Assembly: GCF_002161765.1 (NCBI RefSeq)
Contig: NZ_NFIN01000012.1
Location: 1-64,000 of the forward strand
Source of the DNA: Bacteroides sp. An322
GTDB lineage: Bacteria; Bacteroidota; Bacteroidia; Bacteroidales; Bacteroidaceae
Direction: 5' to 3'
DNA: 64,000 nucleotides
A program made the translations under genes and the position numbers. This document shows, in pieces, positions 1 to 8,652 of the stretch (positions are counted from its first letter, which is position 1; every line of letters starts with the position of its first letter). The notes below the pieces were generated by a model, which worked only from the letters and a program-made list of their open reading frames with translations, had not been told where the DNA came from and ran no database searches.

Positions 1-90
1 ACCATCGATTATGAATTCCTTGCTGAAACCGCAGAAGCTATGGTACAGATTGCATTCATCCAAATCATGCTTAACAGATTTATCGAATGA
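1..90 (+). pseudogene. IS5-like transposase, C-terminal end (partial at window edge)
   Basis: Frame 1 is open from the first base to TGA at 88-90 and gives 29 residues containing DYEFLAETAEAMVQIAF and ending LNRFIE. This resembles the tail of IS5-group DDE transposases, where a D-Y-x-x-L-x-E-T-x-E-A motif precedes a hydrophobic helix and a short basic end. Whether the element is intact cannot be judged because the rest lies outside the window. The insertion-sequence end should fall just downstream, but I could not identify its terminal repeat with certainty. It sits directly before the polysaccharide genes, a common place for insertion sequences in variable capsule loci. Confidence 0.6.
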
Positions 91-127
91 AATCAAAACA
101 GCTTCTTAAATAATGGAATAATATGTT

Positions 128-145
128 TGCTTTCAACTGAAAGCA
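128..145. other. short perfect inverted repeat before the first glycosyltransferase
   Basis: TGCTTTCA-AC-TGAAAGCA is a perfect 8-bp inverted repeat with a 2-base loop, between the transposase stop and the ATG at 165. It could be a weak terminator for the transposase or an operator; there is no strong U-tract. Confidence 0.3.
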
Positions 146-164
146 TAATTCTTAAATTTAGTTT

Positions 165-1277
165 ATGAGAATTGCTATTATTACAAGCCCATTTGGTTCT
201 TTACCTCCCAAAGGCATAGGTGCTGTTGAGAAATTGTGGTATTATTTAGGAAAAGAGTTTTGTCAGAAAGGTAATATTGTTACTTTTTATTCAAAAGATA
301 ACGATTCTTATTATGATGATAAGAATTTAGTCATTTGTAAATTGAAAGGTTATCAACGTACTGGTAGCTTAAAAAAAGATATAATTAAAGATTTCTTCTA
401 TTCACTGAGGGCTTTGGTTAAGCTAAAAAACTGTGATATCCTGATTTTAAATACTTTTTGGACACCAATATTATGTATCCTTTTTAAGTGGAAATATAAA
501 AAGTGTATATATAATGTAGCTAGATTTCCTAAAGGACAATTTAAATTTTATTGTTTTGTGAATCAATTTTCATGTGTATCTTTAGCGGTTTCTAGAGCTT
601 TAGCGTATGAGTTAGGTAAGAATGACAGAATTGTAATGGTAAATAATCCAGTTGAATTAAAGGATTTTAAATTTACTCCTGAAAAAGAAGGTTGTAAATT
701 TATAATAATGTATCATGGGAGAGTACATCCAGAAAAAGGATTACATTTATTATTTGCCGCTGTTAATGAATTATACAATAAATATTCTAATCTGCAATTA
801 AAAATAGTAGGTGCAACAAATATTGAGGATGGTGGTGGTGGAGAGAAATATGTTGAAAAATTGAAAAATATAGCACCTTTAGTTCCTATTGAATGGATTA
901 ATGCTATTAATGATCCTAAAAAGATTGCTTTAGAACTTGCTTCATGTAATTTATATTGTTATCCTTCCATTGCGGATCAAGGGGAGACTTTTGGGGTTGC
1001 TCCATTAGAAGCAATGGCTATAGGAAGGACGGTTATTGTATCTAACTTAGAGTGCTTTAAAGATTTTATCGAAGATGGGAAAAGCGGCTTTATATTTGAT
1101 CATCATTCTAAAAATAGTGTACAAGAACTGAGTTTAATAATTGAGGATTTAATAAATAATTCTCAATTGAGACAGCTGGTAGGAAAAAATGCTAGTGAAA
1201 AAGCAAAACAGTTTTCTGTAGAAGCTATAGCCTCTCAATATTTGAATAATTTTAATCAGATATTAAATGTTGATTAA
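165..1277 (+). CDS. glycosyltransferase family 4 (GT-B fold)
   Basis: This 370-residue protein has the two-domain GT-B layout of family 4 retaining glycosyltransferases, which move a sugar from a nucleotide donor onto a lipid-linked or growing glycan at the inner face of the membrane. The N-terminus has the opening ITSPFGSLPPKGIGAVEK, a glycine-rich acceptor loop. The donor domain has YHGRVHPEKGL (about residues 181-191) and the E-x7-E signature ETFGVAPLEA (about 274-283). It is followed after 17 bases by an acetyltransferase and then two GT2 genes, so it is probably part of a capsule or exopolysaccharide repeat-unit assembly line. Base use is strikingly AT-rich compared with genes after about 2.8 kb, which fits horizontal turnover of such loci. 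Acceptor and sugar cannot be predicted. Confidence 0.85.
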   Translation: MRIAIITSPFGSLPPKGIGAVEKLWYYLGKEFCQKGNIVTFYSKDNDSYYDDKNLVICKLKGYQRTGSLKKDIIKDFFYSLRALVKLKNCDILILNTFWTPILCILFKWKYKKCIYNVARFPKGQFKFYCFVNQFSCVSLAVSRALAYELGKNDRIVMVNNPVELKDFKFTPEKEGCKFIIMYHGRVHPEKGLHLLFAAVNELYNKYSNLQLKIVGATNIEDGGGGEKYVEKLKNIAPLVPIEWINAINDPKKIALELASCNLYCYPSIADQGETFGVAPLEAMAIGRTVIVSNLECFKDFIEDGKSGFIFDHHSKNSVQELSLIIEDLINNSQLRQLVGKNASEKAKQFSVEAIASQYLNNFNQILNVD

Positions 1278-1294
1278 TGTAATAATGGCTCGTT

Positions 1295-1864
1295 ATGACA
1301 AAATTGTGGTATAAAGCAACTCATCAAAAAGACGCATATACATCTTCTTGGTCAGCAAAGGAGATTGTAAAAATTTATTTGTGGAAAATCGTTTGGTTGT
1401 TATTTTATCGCATTACGCCTAAGCATTTTTTTAATCGATGGCGATTATTTTTACTTAAAATGTTTGGAGCACAAATATCTGGGTGTCCCTTTGTCTATTC
1501 ATCTAGTAAAATTTTTGCGCCTTGGAATCTTGAGATAAAGCATAAAGCTTGTTTAGGACCTCGATCTGAAGTTTATAATTTGGGACCTGTAATTATACAC
1601 GAAATGGTTACAATCTCTCAAGATTGCTATATATGTAATGGAACTCATGACTTGTCAAAATCGTCTTTGCCTTTAATGATAGGGGTGATAGAAATTAAAA
1701 GTTGTGTATTTATTGGAGCAAAAGCGTTAATCTTACCAGGTCTTACAATCGGTGAGTATGCAGTTATTGGAGCTGGTTCCGTGGTAACTAAGAATGTAGA
1801 GCCTTGGGTTGTTGTTGGTGGAAATCCTGCAAAGTTTATTAAAAAAAGAATTATTAAGGACTAA
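1295..1864 (+). CDS. hexapeptide-repeat acetyltransferase (WcaF-like)
   Basis: This 189-residue protein belongs to the left-handed beta-helix acyltransferases that O-acetylate polysaccharide repeat units using acetyl-CoA. The C-terminal half shows hexapeptide-repeat strands (VFIGAKALILPGLTIGEYAVIGAGSVVTK, in pieces), and NGTHDL at about 112-117 carries the histidine expected at the active site. The last stretch, VVVGGNPAKFIKKR, is typical of WcaF/NodL/maltose-acetyltransferase-like enzymes. The N-terminal 60 residues are basic and hydrophobic, suggesting membrane association. It is AT-rich like its upstream neighbour and probably co-transcribed with it. Confidence 0.85.
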   Translation: MTKLWYKATHQKDAYTSSWSAKEIVKIYLWKIVWLLFYRITPKHFFNRWRLFLLKMFGAQISGCPFVYSSSKIFAPWNLEIKHKACLGPRSEVYNLGPVIIHEMVTISQDCYICNGTHDLSKSSLPLMIGVIEIKSCVFIGAKALILPGLTIGEYAVIGAGSVVTKNVEPWVVVGGNPAKFIKKRIIKD

Positions 1865-1869
1865 ATGAT

Positions 1870-2775
1870 ATGCTGGATATTTCAGTCATCATCCTTACTT
1901 ATAATGAGGAGATACATATACGTCGTTGTTTGGATAATGTGCTTCCGTTTGCTAAAGATATTTTCATTATTGATAGCTTTTCTACAGACCATACATTGGA
2001 AATTGCACAACATTATTCTCATGTGCATGTTCTACAAAATAAGTGGGAAAATAATTATGCCAAGCAATTTAATTGGGGATTAGAACATGCGCCAATCCAT
2101 ACGCAATGGGTACTTCGTTTGGATGCGGATGAATATTTATTGCCGGAATTGATAGAGGAACTACAAGAGAAACTTCCTTCTTTGCCGGATGACGTATCAG
2201 GTATAATATTCAAACGTCGGCATATCTTTATGGATAAGTGGATGAAACGTGGTATTTATCCGGTGAAGCTGTTACGGGTATTCCGTTATGGGAAAGGGAT
2301 GTGCGAACAGCGGTTGATGGATGAGCATATTCAATTGACAGAAGGACGGGCAGTAGAATTTAATCATGATTTTTGTGATCATAATTTGAATGATTTATCG
2401 TGGTTTTGTCATAAGCATGTGAATTATGCAATTCGTGAAGCAGTGGATTTGCTGGATATTGAATTGGATTTGACGGGTGCCGCAGAAACTGATGAAAAGA
2501 AACAAATCAGTGGGCAAGCAAAAGCTAAACGGATGATGAAACATCGGTATGCCAAACAACCGTTATTCTGGCGGGCATTCGCTTATTTTTGTTACCGTTA
2601 TTTTTTCAAATTAGGATTTACTGAAGGAAAAGAAGGTTTCTTGTGGCATTTCCTACAAGGCTGGTGGTATCGTACATTGGTGGATGCAAAAGTCTTTGAG
2701 ATAAAAAAGGCTTGCGGAAATGATAAGGAGAAGATACGCCGCCATTTGAAAGATAATTACGGCATCGAGTTATAA
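1870..2775 (+). CDS. glycosyltransferase family 2 (WaaE/KdtX-like)
   Basis: This 301-residue GT-A protein opens with ISVIILTYNEE, the nucleotide-binding first strand of GT2 enzymes. DSFSTDHT (about 37-44) is the next nucleotide-contacting segment and RLDADE (about 83-88) the metal-binding DxD-type motif. The C-terminal region, rich in His and aromatic residues, resembles the WaaE/KdtX (beta-1,4-glucosyltransferase) branch, but the sugar is unknown. It starts 5 bases after the acetyltransferase stop and ends 4 bases before the next gene. GC content is intermediate between the AT-rich genes before it and the more typical genes after it. Confidence 0.85.
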   Translation: MLDISVIILTYNEEIHIRRCLDNVLPFAKDIFIIDSFSTDHTLEIAQHYSHVHVLQNKWENNYAKQFNWGLEHAPIHTQWVLRLDADEYLLPELIEELQEKLPSLPDDVSGIIFKRRHIFMDKWMKRGIYPVKLLRVFRYGKGMCEQRLMDEHIQLTEGRAVEFNHDFCDHNLNDLSWFCHKHVNYAIREAVDLLDIELDLTGAAETDEKKQISGQAKAKRMMKHRYAKQPLFWRAFAYFCYRYFFKLGFTEGKEGFLWHFLQGWWYRTLVDAKVFEIKKACGNDKEKIRRHLKDNYGIEL

Positions 2776-2779
2776 GAAC

Positions 2780-3550
2780 ATGAAAATTTCAATCATTACT
2801 GCTACTTATAATAGTGGCGGGACACTTCGTAGTGCACTGGAAAGTGTGCTCAGACAGTCGTACACAGATTTTGAATATCTTGTGATTGACGGAAAGTCGG
2901 ATGACGATACGTTGGATATTGTCAAAGCATATCAACCGAAATTTGAGGGTAAACTGCATTGTATCAGCGAGCCGGATAAGGGGATTTATGATGCGATGAA
3001 TAAGGGGATACGGATGGCGACTGGTGAGGTAATCGGGCTACTTAATTCGGATGATTTTTATACTTCGGATGATGTGTTGCAGCAAGTGGCGGATGTGATG
3101 AAAAATGGAGAAATGGATGCAGTATATGGCGATGTACATTATGTTGATGGGGATAATTTAGACCGTTGTGTGCGTTATTATTCGTCACGTCCGTTCCGGC
3201 GAGGTTGGATGAGGCTGGGATTTATGCCGGCACATCCGTCATTTTATTGTCGGAAAGAAATATATGAACGGTTTGGAATGTTTGATACATCGTATAAAGT
3301 AGCAGCGGATTTCGAGAATCTGCTTCGGTTGATTTATGTAAACCGGATTCGGATCCGATATGTTCCCATGGACTTTGTTACTATGCGGACAGGAGGGGCT
3401 TCCACTTCAGGGTTGCATAGTCACCGGAGGATTATGGCTGACCATTTGCGTGCCTTGCGGTCCAATAAAGTGTATTCGAATGTATTTTTGTTGTCATTAC
3501 GTTATCTGTATAAAATAGGAGAAGTAATGTGGAGTAAAAGTAAATTTTAA
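2780..3550 (+). CDS. glycosyltransferase family 2 (WcaA-like)
   Basis: A short (256 residue) GT2 enzyme. Visible motifs are ISIITATYNSG at the start, VIDGKSDDDT at about 35-44, the acceptor-loop segment EPDKGIYDAMNKG at about 63-75, and LLNSDDFY at about 87-94 supplying the metal-binding aspartates. This pattern (PDKGIYDAMNKG then NSDD) is characteristic of bacterial capsule and LPS glycosyltransferases. It follows the previous gene by 4 bases. It is the last polysaccharide-assembly enzyme before the export operon, and both probably serve the same glycan. Confidence 0.85.
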   Translation: MKISIITATYNSGGTLRSALESVLRQSYTDFEYLVIDGKSDDDTLDIVKAYQPKFEGKLHCISEPDKGIYDAMNKGIRMATGEVIGLLNSDDFYTSDDVLQQVADVMKNGEMDAVYGDVHYVDGDNLDRCVRYYSSRPFRRGWMRLGFMPAHPSFYCRKEIYERFGMFDTSYKVAADFENLLRLIYVNRIRIRYVPMDFVTMRTGGASTSGLHSHRRIMADHLRALRSNKVYSNVFLLSLRYLYKIGEVMWSKSKF

Positions 3551-3577
3551 AAAGCAATCTATTATATGTTTATCGTT

Positions 3578-4825
3578 ATGATGAGAAAAGCAATTTTTAT
3601 CGGCTTGTTTTTTGTGGCGTTGCCTATGGGGTTAATGGCACAGGAAGCATTGAAAGCTGATACGATTCGGACGGAATTGCAGTCTGAATTTTTAGAGACG
3701 GTCGGGGATTCGACCGACTTGGTGGTAGCTGGTGACGGTACTTCCAATTGGTTTATCAGTCTTTCGGGAGGTGTCAATTCGTTGGCTGCGGAAGCGAACC
3801 GTGATTATGATAATTTCGTAGACCGTGCTCGGCTTTCGTTCCGGTTGGCAGTAGGAAAATGGTTTACGCCTGTTTGGGGATTCCGGGCACAAATGGGTGT
3901 AGGTAAGTTGTCGGGACATTCCCAATTGTTGAATTATTATAATATTTATGATCACCTTGCCGACCATACCACAATGCCGGTTGAAATGTTGCCTTATTTA
4001 AGTGAAAAAGACGGCAGAACTTGGTTTCATCGCAAATTTACATATATGGACTGGTCGGTTAATGTGATGACGGATGCTGTGCGCTGGTTTACTAAAGAAA
4101 AGAAAGCGGTCAGATTGATTTTGTCTGCCGGTCCGGGATTTGCCCATGCTTTTGCTTCACAAGGACTTTCGGCAAGTAATTCGTTTACATTTAATGGCGG
4201 AATCCAATTGAATGTAAATCTGAACGAACGTTGGGATGTCTTTACGGAGTTCCAAGGAACAATCACAGACGAAAGTTTCGATAGTCAAATTGGCGGTCAG
4301 CCCAGCAGGCGGAATCGTCCATTGGAAGGATATGGAGGATTGACATTGGGACTTTCTTATAAATTCGGAGGACGTAAATTCACCCGTTATGCAAAAGTTC
4401 AGCCGGTGACATACGAATCGGTGCGTTACATGCAACCGGTTACGGTAGTAGAAACTCCGAAAGAGGCTCCCGAAGAGGTCGTTACATCGTTTGCGGTCCG
4501 TTTCTTTATCGACCAATATAACATTGAAGAGGACCAGAAATTAAATATAGACCGAATGGCACGTTACCTGAAAAAACATCCCGAAGCACGTTTGGAATTG
4601 GTGGGCTATGCTGACAGGGAAACTGCCTATCCGTCATATAATTTAAAACTTAGCCAGCGGCGTGTGAATACGGTTCGCGATTATTTGGTAAACGAGTGCG
4701 GAATTGACCCTTCACGCCTGATAATTGACGCACGGGGTGATACGCAACGGGTGTATAATGAAGATTACCGTTGGAATCGTGTAGTAGTGATGAGATTGGT
4801 GGAAAACGAGAATAATAAGGAGTAA
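3578..4825 (+). CDS. OmpA-family outer membrane protein of the polysaccharide operon
   Basis: The protein begins MMRKAIFIGLFF, a Sec signal peptide ending near LMAQ; an upstream in-frame ATG at 3566 would extend the signal, so I prefer 3578/3581. Residues about 50-280 are aromatic and glycine-rich with alternating strands (GVGKLSGHSQLLNYYN, GYGGLTLGLSYKFGG), consistent with an outer-membrane beta-barrel. Residues about 310-415 form an OmpA-type peptidoglycan-binding domain: ELVGYADRET, NLKLSQRRVNTVRDYLV and IDARGD fit the family. It anchors the outer membrane to peptidoglycan and may support the export machine encoded downstream. The next gene encodes a second protein of the same design 5 bases later. 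Confidence 0.8.
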   Translation: MMRKAIFIGLFFVALPMGLMAQEALKADTIRTELQSEFLETVGDSTDLVVAGDGTSNWFISLSGGVNSLAAEANRDYDNFVDRARLSFRLAVGKWFTPVWGFRAQMGVGKLSGHSQLLNYYNIYDHLADHTTMPVEMLPYLSEKDGRTWFHRKFTYMDWSVNVMTDAVRWFTKEKKAVRLILSAGPGFAHAFASQGLSASNSFTFNGGIQLNVNLNERWDVFTEFQGTITDESFDSQIGGQPSRRNRPLEGYGGLTLGLSYKFGGRKFTRYAKVQPVTYESVRYMQPVTVVETPKEAPEEVVTSFAVRFFIDQYNIEEDQKLNIDRMARYLKKHPEARLELVGYADRETAYPSYNLKLSQRRVNTVRDYLVNECGIDPSRLIIDARGDTQRVYNEDYRWNRVVVMRLVENENNKE

Positions 4826-4830
4826 GCGAT

Positions 4831-6036
4831 ATGAAAAAGATAATAGCAGCAATTATAATAGCAATTGGGGGAGGATTTTCAGTCGTACAAGCCCAGACCC
4901 AAGAAGTAGACAGAACCGTTAAGGAGGATACCATTTGGGTGGATTACAAGACCAGATATACTTCTTCTTTTTGGGATAATTTTTATGTGGAAGCTGATTT
5001 TGCAGGCAGGATGCTGATGGGGGCGGAAGATACGCATTTATCTTTCGGCAGCCGGTTGAAACCGGGATTCGGTATCACTGTGGGGAAATGGTTTCATCCC
5101 GATTTCGGTGTGCGGTTGAACTTTGGAGGTGCACGGTTGAAAGGCTGGAACAGCGGACCTACGGGTATTTATGCGTATGACGATGGTTGGGTAGAAGGTT
5201 TCGACCCGGTACAGGAATATTGGAAAGGACAAGGTGTAGATACGCAAAACGGATATCGGCAGGACATTAAATATTATGAACTGAATGCGGATTTCTTGTT
5301 TGATTTGTATAATGTCTTTACTTCACACAATCGGTTGAACCGGAAATGGACTGCCCAAGGATATGTGGGTGTGGGCATGTTGCGTGCCGCTAAATATCAC
5401 GGCATGGAAGATAATGTAAAAGTCGGGCTTCGTGTCGGTTTAATCGGAAATTATCATATTACAGACCGCTTGGGGTTGCATTTATCAGTAGGCAGTGAAA
5501 TAACAGATGCCAATTTTACGGGAGAATTAGGAAAAGGAAACAAGTTCTCTGGAATCTTGAACGGAACAATCGGGTTGAGTTGCCGTATTGGTCGTCAGGG
5601 ATATAGGGTAGTCCGCCTTGTTCCGCAACGGCAGTTGGCTGCACTGAATAATGCCATTTCCTTAATTCGTACGGAGCAAACGGTGTCAGGAGATACGATT
5701 GTGATGAAAGAACGGATGGCTACCGGCAGTCTGTTGATACCTTCGGTGGTATTTTATCCGGGGAAAAACGAATTTAACGAAGAATTGCAGATGGTAAATA
5801 TTTTCCGCATTGCCCGGTATATGATGCGTTATAAAGATGCGAAGATTGCCATTGTCGGGAATACGGGAGGTACGGATAGCCGTCTGGCACGTCGTAGAGC
5901 AGAGAAGGTCCGCGATTTATTGGTGAATAAATATGGCATATTCCCGCAGCGTATGGAAATCCGTACGTATGATGTAAATGCCAAATACGGTGTGACGGGA
6001 TATGAACAGTCGGTTAACTTTACAGTTATAGAATGA
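4831..6036 (+). CDS. second OmpA-like barrel protein
   Basis: A 401-residue protein with a Sec signal (MKKIIAAIIIAIGGGFSVVQAQ), an aromatic, glycine-rich barrel-like region over about residues 45-260, and a C-terminal OmpA-like domain (about 300-400: VGNTGGTDSRLARRRAEKV then LVNKYGIFP). Compared with the gene before it, the OmpA domain is degenerate: the usual G-[HY]-[AT]-D segment is replaced by VGNTGGTDS and the usual LS-x2-RA segment by LARRRAEKV, so peptidoglycan binding is uncertain. The two genes look like diverged paralogues. Its TGA overlaps the start of the tyrosine kinase gene (ATGA at 6033-6036), implying translational coupling to the assembly operon. Confidence 0.75.
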   Translation: MKKIIAAIIIAIGGGFSVVQAQTQEVDRTVKEDTIWVDYKTRYTSSFWDNFYVEADFAGRMLMGAEDTHLSFGSRLKPGFGITVGKWFHPDFGVRLNFGGARLKGWNSGPTGIYAYDDGWVEGFDPVQEYWKGQGVDTQNGYRQDIKYYELNADFLFDLYNVFTSHNRLNRKWTAQGYVGVGMLRAAKYHGMEDNVKVGLRVGLIGNYHITDRLGLHLSVGSEITDANFTGELGKGNKFSGILNGTIGLSCRIGRQGYRVVRLVPQRQLAALNNAISLIRTEQTVSGDTIVMKERMATGSLLIPSVVFYPGKNEFNEELQMVNIFRIARYMMRYKDAKIAIVGNTGGTDSRLARRRAEKVRDLLVNKYGIFPQRMEIRTYDVNAKYGVTGYEQSVNFTVIE

Positions 6037-8426
6037 TGCGTATGAAAGTGGAGAATCCTTCTAATGGTCCTCGTTGGAATGAGGCGAATAGTGGAGTGAC
6101 TTTGGGGGATATTTTTCAGATAGTAAAGGCGAAATGGTATTGGTTTGCTCTTTCTATCGGAATATGCTTGGGAATAGCATATATCTATTTGCTTCAAGCA
6201 CCTAAGGTCTATACTCGCTCGGCTTCGGTGCTGATAAAAGAGGACAGGCGTAGCAGCCGTTCGATGTCGGCATACGGTTTTTCGGATTTGAACAATATGT
6301 TGGGTATCCAGCGGAATGTAGATAATGAGGTTATTGTTTTCAAGACTTACCGGCTGATGGAGAAAGTAGCGCGTAGGTTGCATTTGGATGTCAGTTATAC
6401 GGAGAAACGGGGGCTGCGGACAGTAGAGCTTTACCGGCAGTCGCCTGTGATTCTTTCATTCCCGGATGCAAGTGAAACGCAATCTTTTTCATTGACAGCC
6501 ATACCGCTTTCGAAAGAGAAAGTACGGCTTTTCGACTTCGTTACAGTAAACGAGGCAGGCGAACCGGTAGAGATTAAGAATCCTCAAGAGGTTGTATTGA
6601 ATGATACGGTTACTACTCCTGTGGGACGAATTGTTGTACAACCCAGCCTGTATTATACAGACACATATTATAATAAGGAAGTGCATGTACGGAAATCGAA
6701 CCTGAAAGGAATCGCTACGGGATATCAAAATGCCTTGGTCTCTGAGTTGGTAGCCGAATATGCAACGATTATTAAACTGAGTCTGTCGGATGTATCCGCT
6801 TCACGCGCAGAAGATGTGTTGAATACACTGATTGCTGTATACAATGAAGATGCCATTGAGGATAAAAACCGGATTACGGTCAGTACTTCGGAATTTATTG
6901 CCGAACGTCTGGTTATTATCGAGCAGGAATTGGGAAGTGTGGATACGGATATCGAGACCTTTAAGCGGGAACATCAATTGACGGATATTACTTCAGAAAC
7001 AGGCATGTACCTCCAGAATACCAGCCAATACCGCAAAGAGGGATTGAGTCTGGAAAACCAACTTTCGGTAGCACAGTATATCCGTGATTATCTTTCCGAC
7101 CCGCAAAAGGCACTCGACCTGATACCTGCCAATACGATAACGGATGTGACAGTAGAGCAACAGATTGCCGCTTATAATGAAATGTTGCTGAAACGGGATA
7201 ACCTGATAAGGAACAGCAGCAATAAGAATCCGGTAGTGATGGATTTGAATAATTCGTTGAGTGCCATGAAGCAGACGATTATCCGGTCTGTCGATAATCT
7301 GATTGCAGGTCTGAACATCAGTATCAGAAATGTGCAGGCTCAAGAAGAACAGTTACAGAAACGGATTGCGGCAGTGCCTTCCCAACAGAAATATGTACTT
7401 ACGGTAGAACGGCAGCAGAAAATCAAGGAAGAGCTTTATCTGTACTTATTGAATAAGCGGGAAGAAAATGCATTGTCTCAAGCCATGACTGAAAGCAATA
7501 CACGGATACTTGATGCCGCACATGGAAGCAATGCACCGGTTGCTCCTCGTTCACGTTCGGTGATATTGGTGGCTTTTGTATTAGGAGCTTGTATTCCTGG
7601 GGGAATTTTATGGCTGTTGTTTACTATGGATACAAAAGTACATACCCGTAAGGATGTGTTAGATGCTACAACTATTCCTTTTTTAGGTGAAGTGCCGATA
7701 CAGAGCAAGAAGGAAAAAGAAAAACTGGTGGTGCGTAGCGGTAGTCACGATGCGGTATCGGAAGCTTTCCGTATTATCCGTACCAATATGGATTTTATGC
7801 GTGTCAAGGATCAGCAGGATATGAAGGTGGTTATCTTTACTTCGTTGAATGCCGGAGCAGGAAAAACATACATATCTTCTAATTTGGCTGTAAGTTTGGT
7901 ATTGACACAAAAGAAAGTCGTATTGGTTGATTTGGATATCCGTAAAAGTGGTTTCGGCAGACATACTCAACATGGGCAAAAGGGCGTAACCAACTACTTG
8001 GCAGATAAAGATTTATCTGTAGATGAAGTAATAACAAAAGACAGTTTAACTGAAGGGTTGGATTTGGTTTATTCGGGACCGATACCTCCCAATCCTGCAG
8101 AACTGTTATTGAGCAACAGGCTGGACCAATTGATAGCAGAATTGCGGAAACGGTATGATTATATCATTGTGGATAATGTTCCTGCAGGAATTGTTGCTGA
8201 TGCATCGATTGTCAATCGTATTGCGGATTTGACCATTTGCATCGTGCGTGCGGGGGCAATGGACCGCCGTCAGTTGCCGGAATTGGAACGCATGTACACG
8301 AACGGCATGTTTACCAATATGGCTGTCATTTTAAACTATGTGAATCTTCACCGTGGCAGTTATGGCTATAGTTACGGTTACGGCTATGGTTACGGGAATG
8401 AGAACAAGAAGGAGAAAAAACAATAG
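6033..8426 (+). CDS. polysaccharide co-polymerase with BY-kinase domain (Wzc-like)
   Basis: This 797-residue inner-membrane protein controls polymer length and export by cycles of tyrosine autophosphorylation. Order: N-terminal Wzz domain with a membrane helix (about 31-52), a long periplasmic coiled coil (about 230-480), a second helix (about 508-530, VILVAFVLGACIPGG), then the cytosolic kinase. The kinase has Walker A NAGAGKTYISSN near 605-616, Walker A' VVLVDLDIRKS near 629-639 and Walker B YIIVDN near 710-715. The C-terminus carries the tyrosine cluster typical of BY-kinases in an unusually regular form, GYSYGYGYGYG, followed by a lysine-rich end. It overlaps the preceding OmpA-like gene by 4 bases and is followed 28 bases later by the 65-residue peptide gene. 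Confidence 0.92.
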   Translation: MMRMKVENPSNGPRWNEANSGVTLGDIFQIVKAKWYWFALSIGICLGIAYIYLLQAPKVYTRSASVLIKEDRRSSRSMSAYGFSDLNNMLGIQRNVDNEVIVFKTYRLMEKVARRLHLDVSYTEKRGLRTVELYRQSPVILSFPDASETQSFSLTAIPLSKEKVRLFDFVTVNEAGEPVEIKNPQEVVLNDTVTTPVGRIVVQPSLYYTDTYYNKEVHVRKSNLKGIATGYQNALVSELVAEYATIIKLSLSDVSASRAEDVLNTLIAVYNEDAIEDKNRITVSTSEFIAERLVIIEQELGSVDTDIETFKREHQLTDITSETGMYLQNTSQYRKEGLSLENQLSVAQYIRDYLSDPQKALDLIPANTITDVTVEQQIAAYNEMLLKRDNLIRNSSNKNPVVMDLNNSLSAMKQTIIRSVDNLIAGLNISIRNVQAQEEQLQKRIAAVPSQQKYVLTVERQQKIKEELYLYLLNKREENALSQAMTESNTRILDAAHGSNAPVAPRSRSVILVAFVLGACIPGGILWLLFTMDTKVHTRKDVLDATTIPFLGEVPIQSKKEKEKLVVRSGSHDAVSEAFRIIRTNMDFMRVKDQQDMKVVIFTSLNAGAGKTYISSNLAVSLVLTQKKVVLVDLDIRKSGFGRHTQHGQKGVTNYLADKDLSVDEVITKDSLTEGLDLVYSGPIPPNPAELLLSNRLDQLIAELRKRYDYIIVDNVPAGIVADASIVNRIADLTICIVRAGAMDRRQLPELERMYTNGMFTNMAVILNYVNLHRGSYGYSYGYGYGYGNENKKEKKQ

Positions 8427-8454
8427 AGTTATAAACGATTAAATTTTTAGCAAT

Positions 8455-8652
8455 ATGAAAAAGGAAATTAAAAACGCCTCAGTTGAGGTAGTGGAAGCTT
8501 ATGAGGCTCCGAAGTGTGAGGTAATGGAACTTCAGGCAGAAGGTATGCTTTGTATTAGTGGTTGGGACCCTGATGGTGGACATGAAAATTGGGGAGATGA
8601 AGATAATGAAGGAGAATATTATAGTGGTGTAAATAGTAGACGTAATAGATGA
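8455..8652 (+). CDS. 65-residue peptide, possible precursor for the downstream tailoring genes
   Basis: No family I can name. The first half is a charged, amphipathic leader-like stretch (SVEVVEAYEAPKCEVMEL). After LCISG it changes to an acidic, Gly/Trp/Tyr-rich tail (GWDPDGGHENWGDED, then EGEYYSG) and ends with three arginines. There are two cysteines (C21, C33). There is no signal peptide. It ends in an ATGA overlap with the fimbrillin-like lipoprotein gene, so the two are translationally coupled. Downstream lie a PqqD-like protein, an HPr-kinase-like protein and a nucleotidyltransferase, which in characterised RiPP clusters act on a leader-bearing precursor. A precursor role is inference. 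Short Bacteroidales peptides with a YEAPxxEVxEL-like segment are, as I recall, common next to surface-protein genes, so a structural or regulatory role is also possible. Confidence 0.7.
   Translation: MKKEIKNASVEVVEAYEAPKCEVMELQAEGMLCISGWDPDGGHENWGDEDNEGEYYSGVNSRRNR

Noticed and set aside
1865-2083. 72-codon frame overlapping the GT2 gene start
   Set aside because: Out-of-frame shadow of the GT2 gene with no independent support.
8555-8616. Lasso-peptide core in the 65-residue peptide (Gly36 with Glu44 would give a 9-residue ring)
   Set aside because: The residue at -2 is Ile rather than the near-universal Thr, and no lasso cyclase or leader protease is in the window. The spacing may be chance in an acidic Gly-rich tail.
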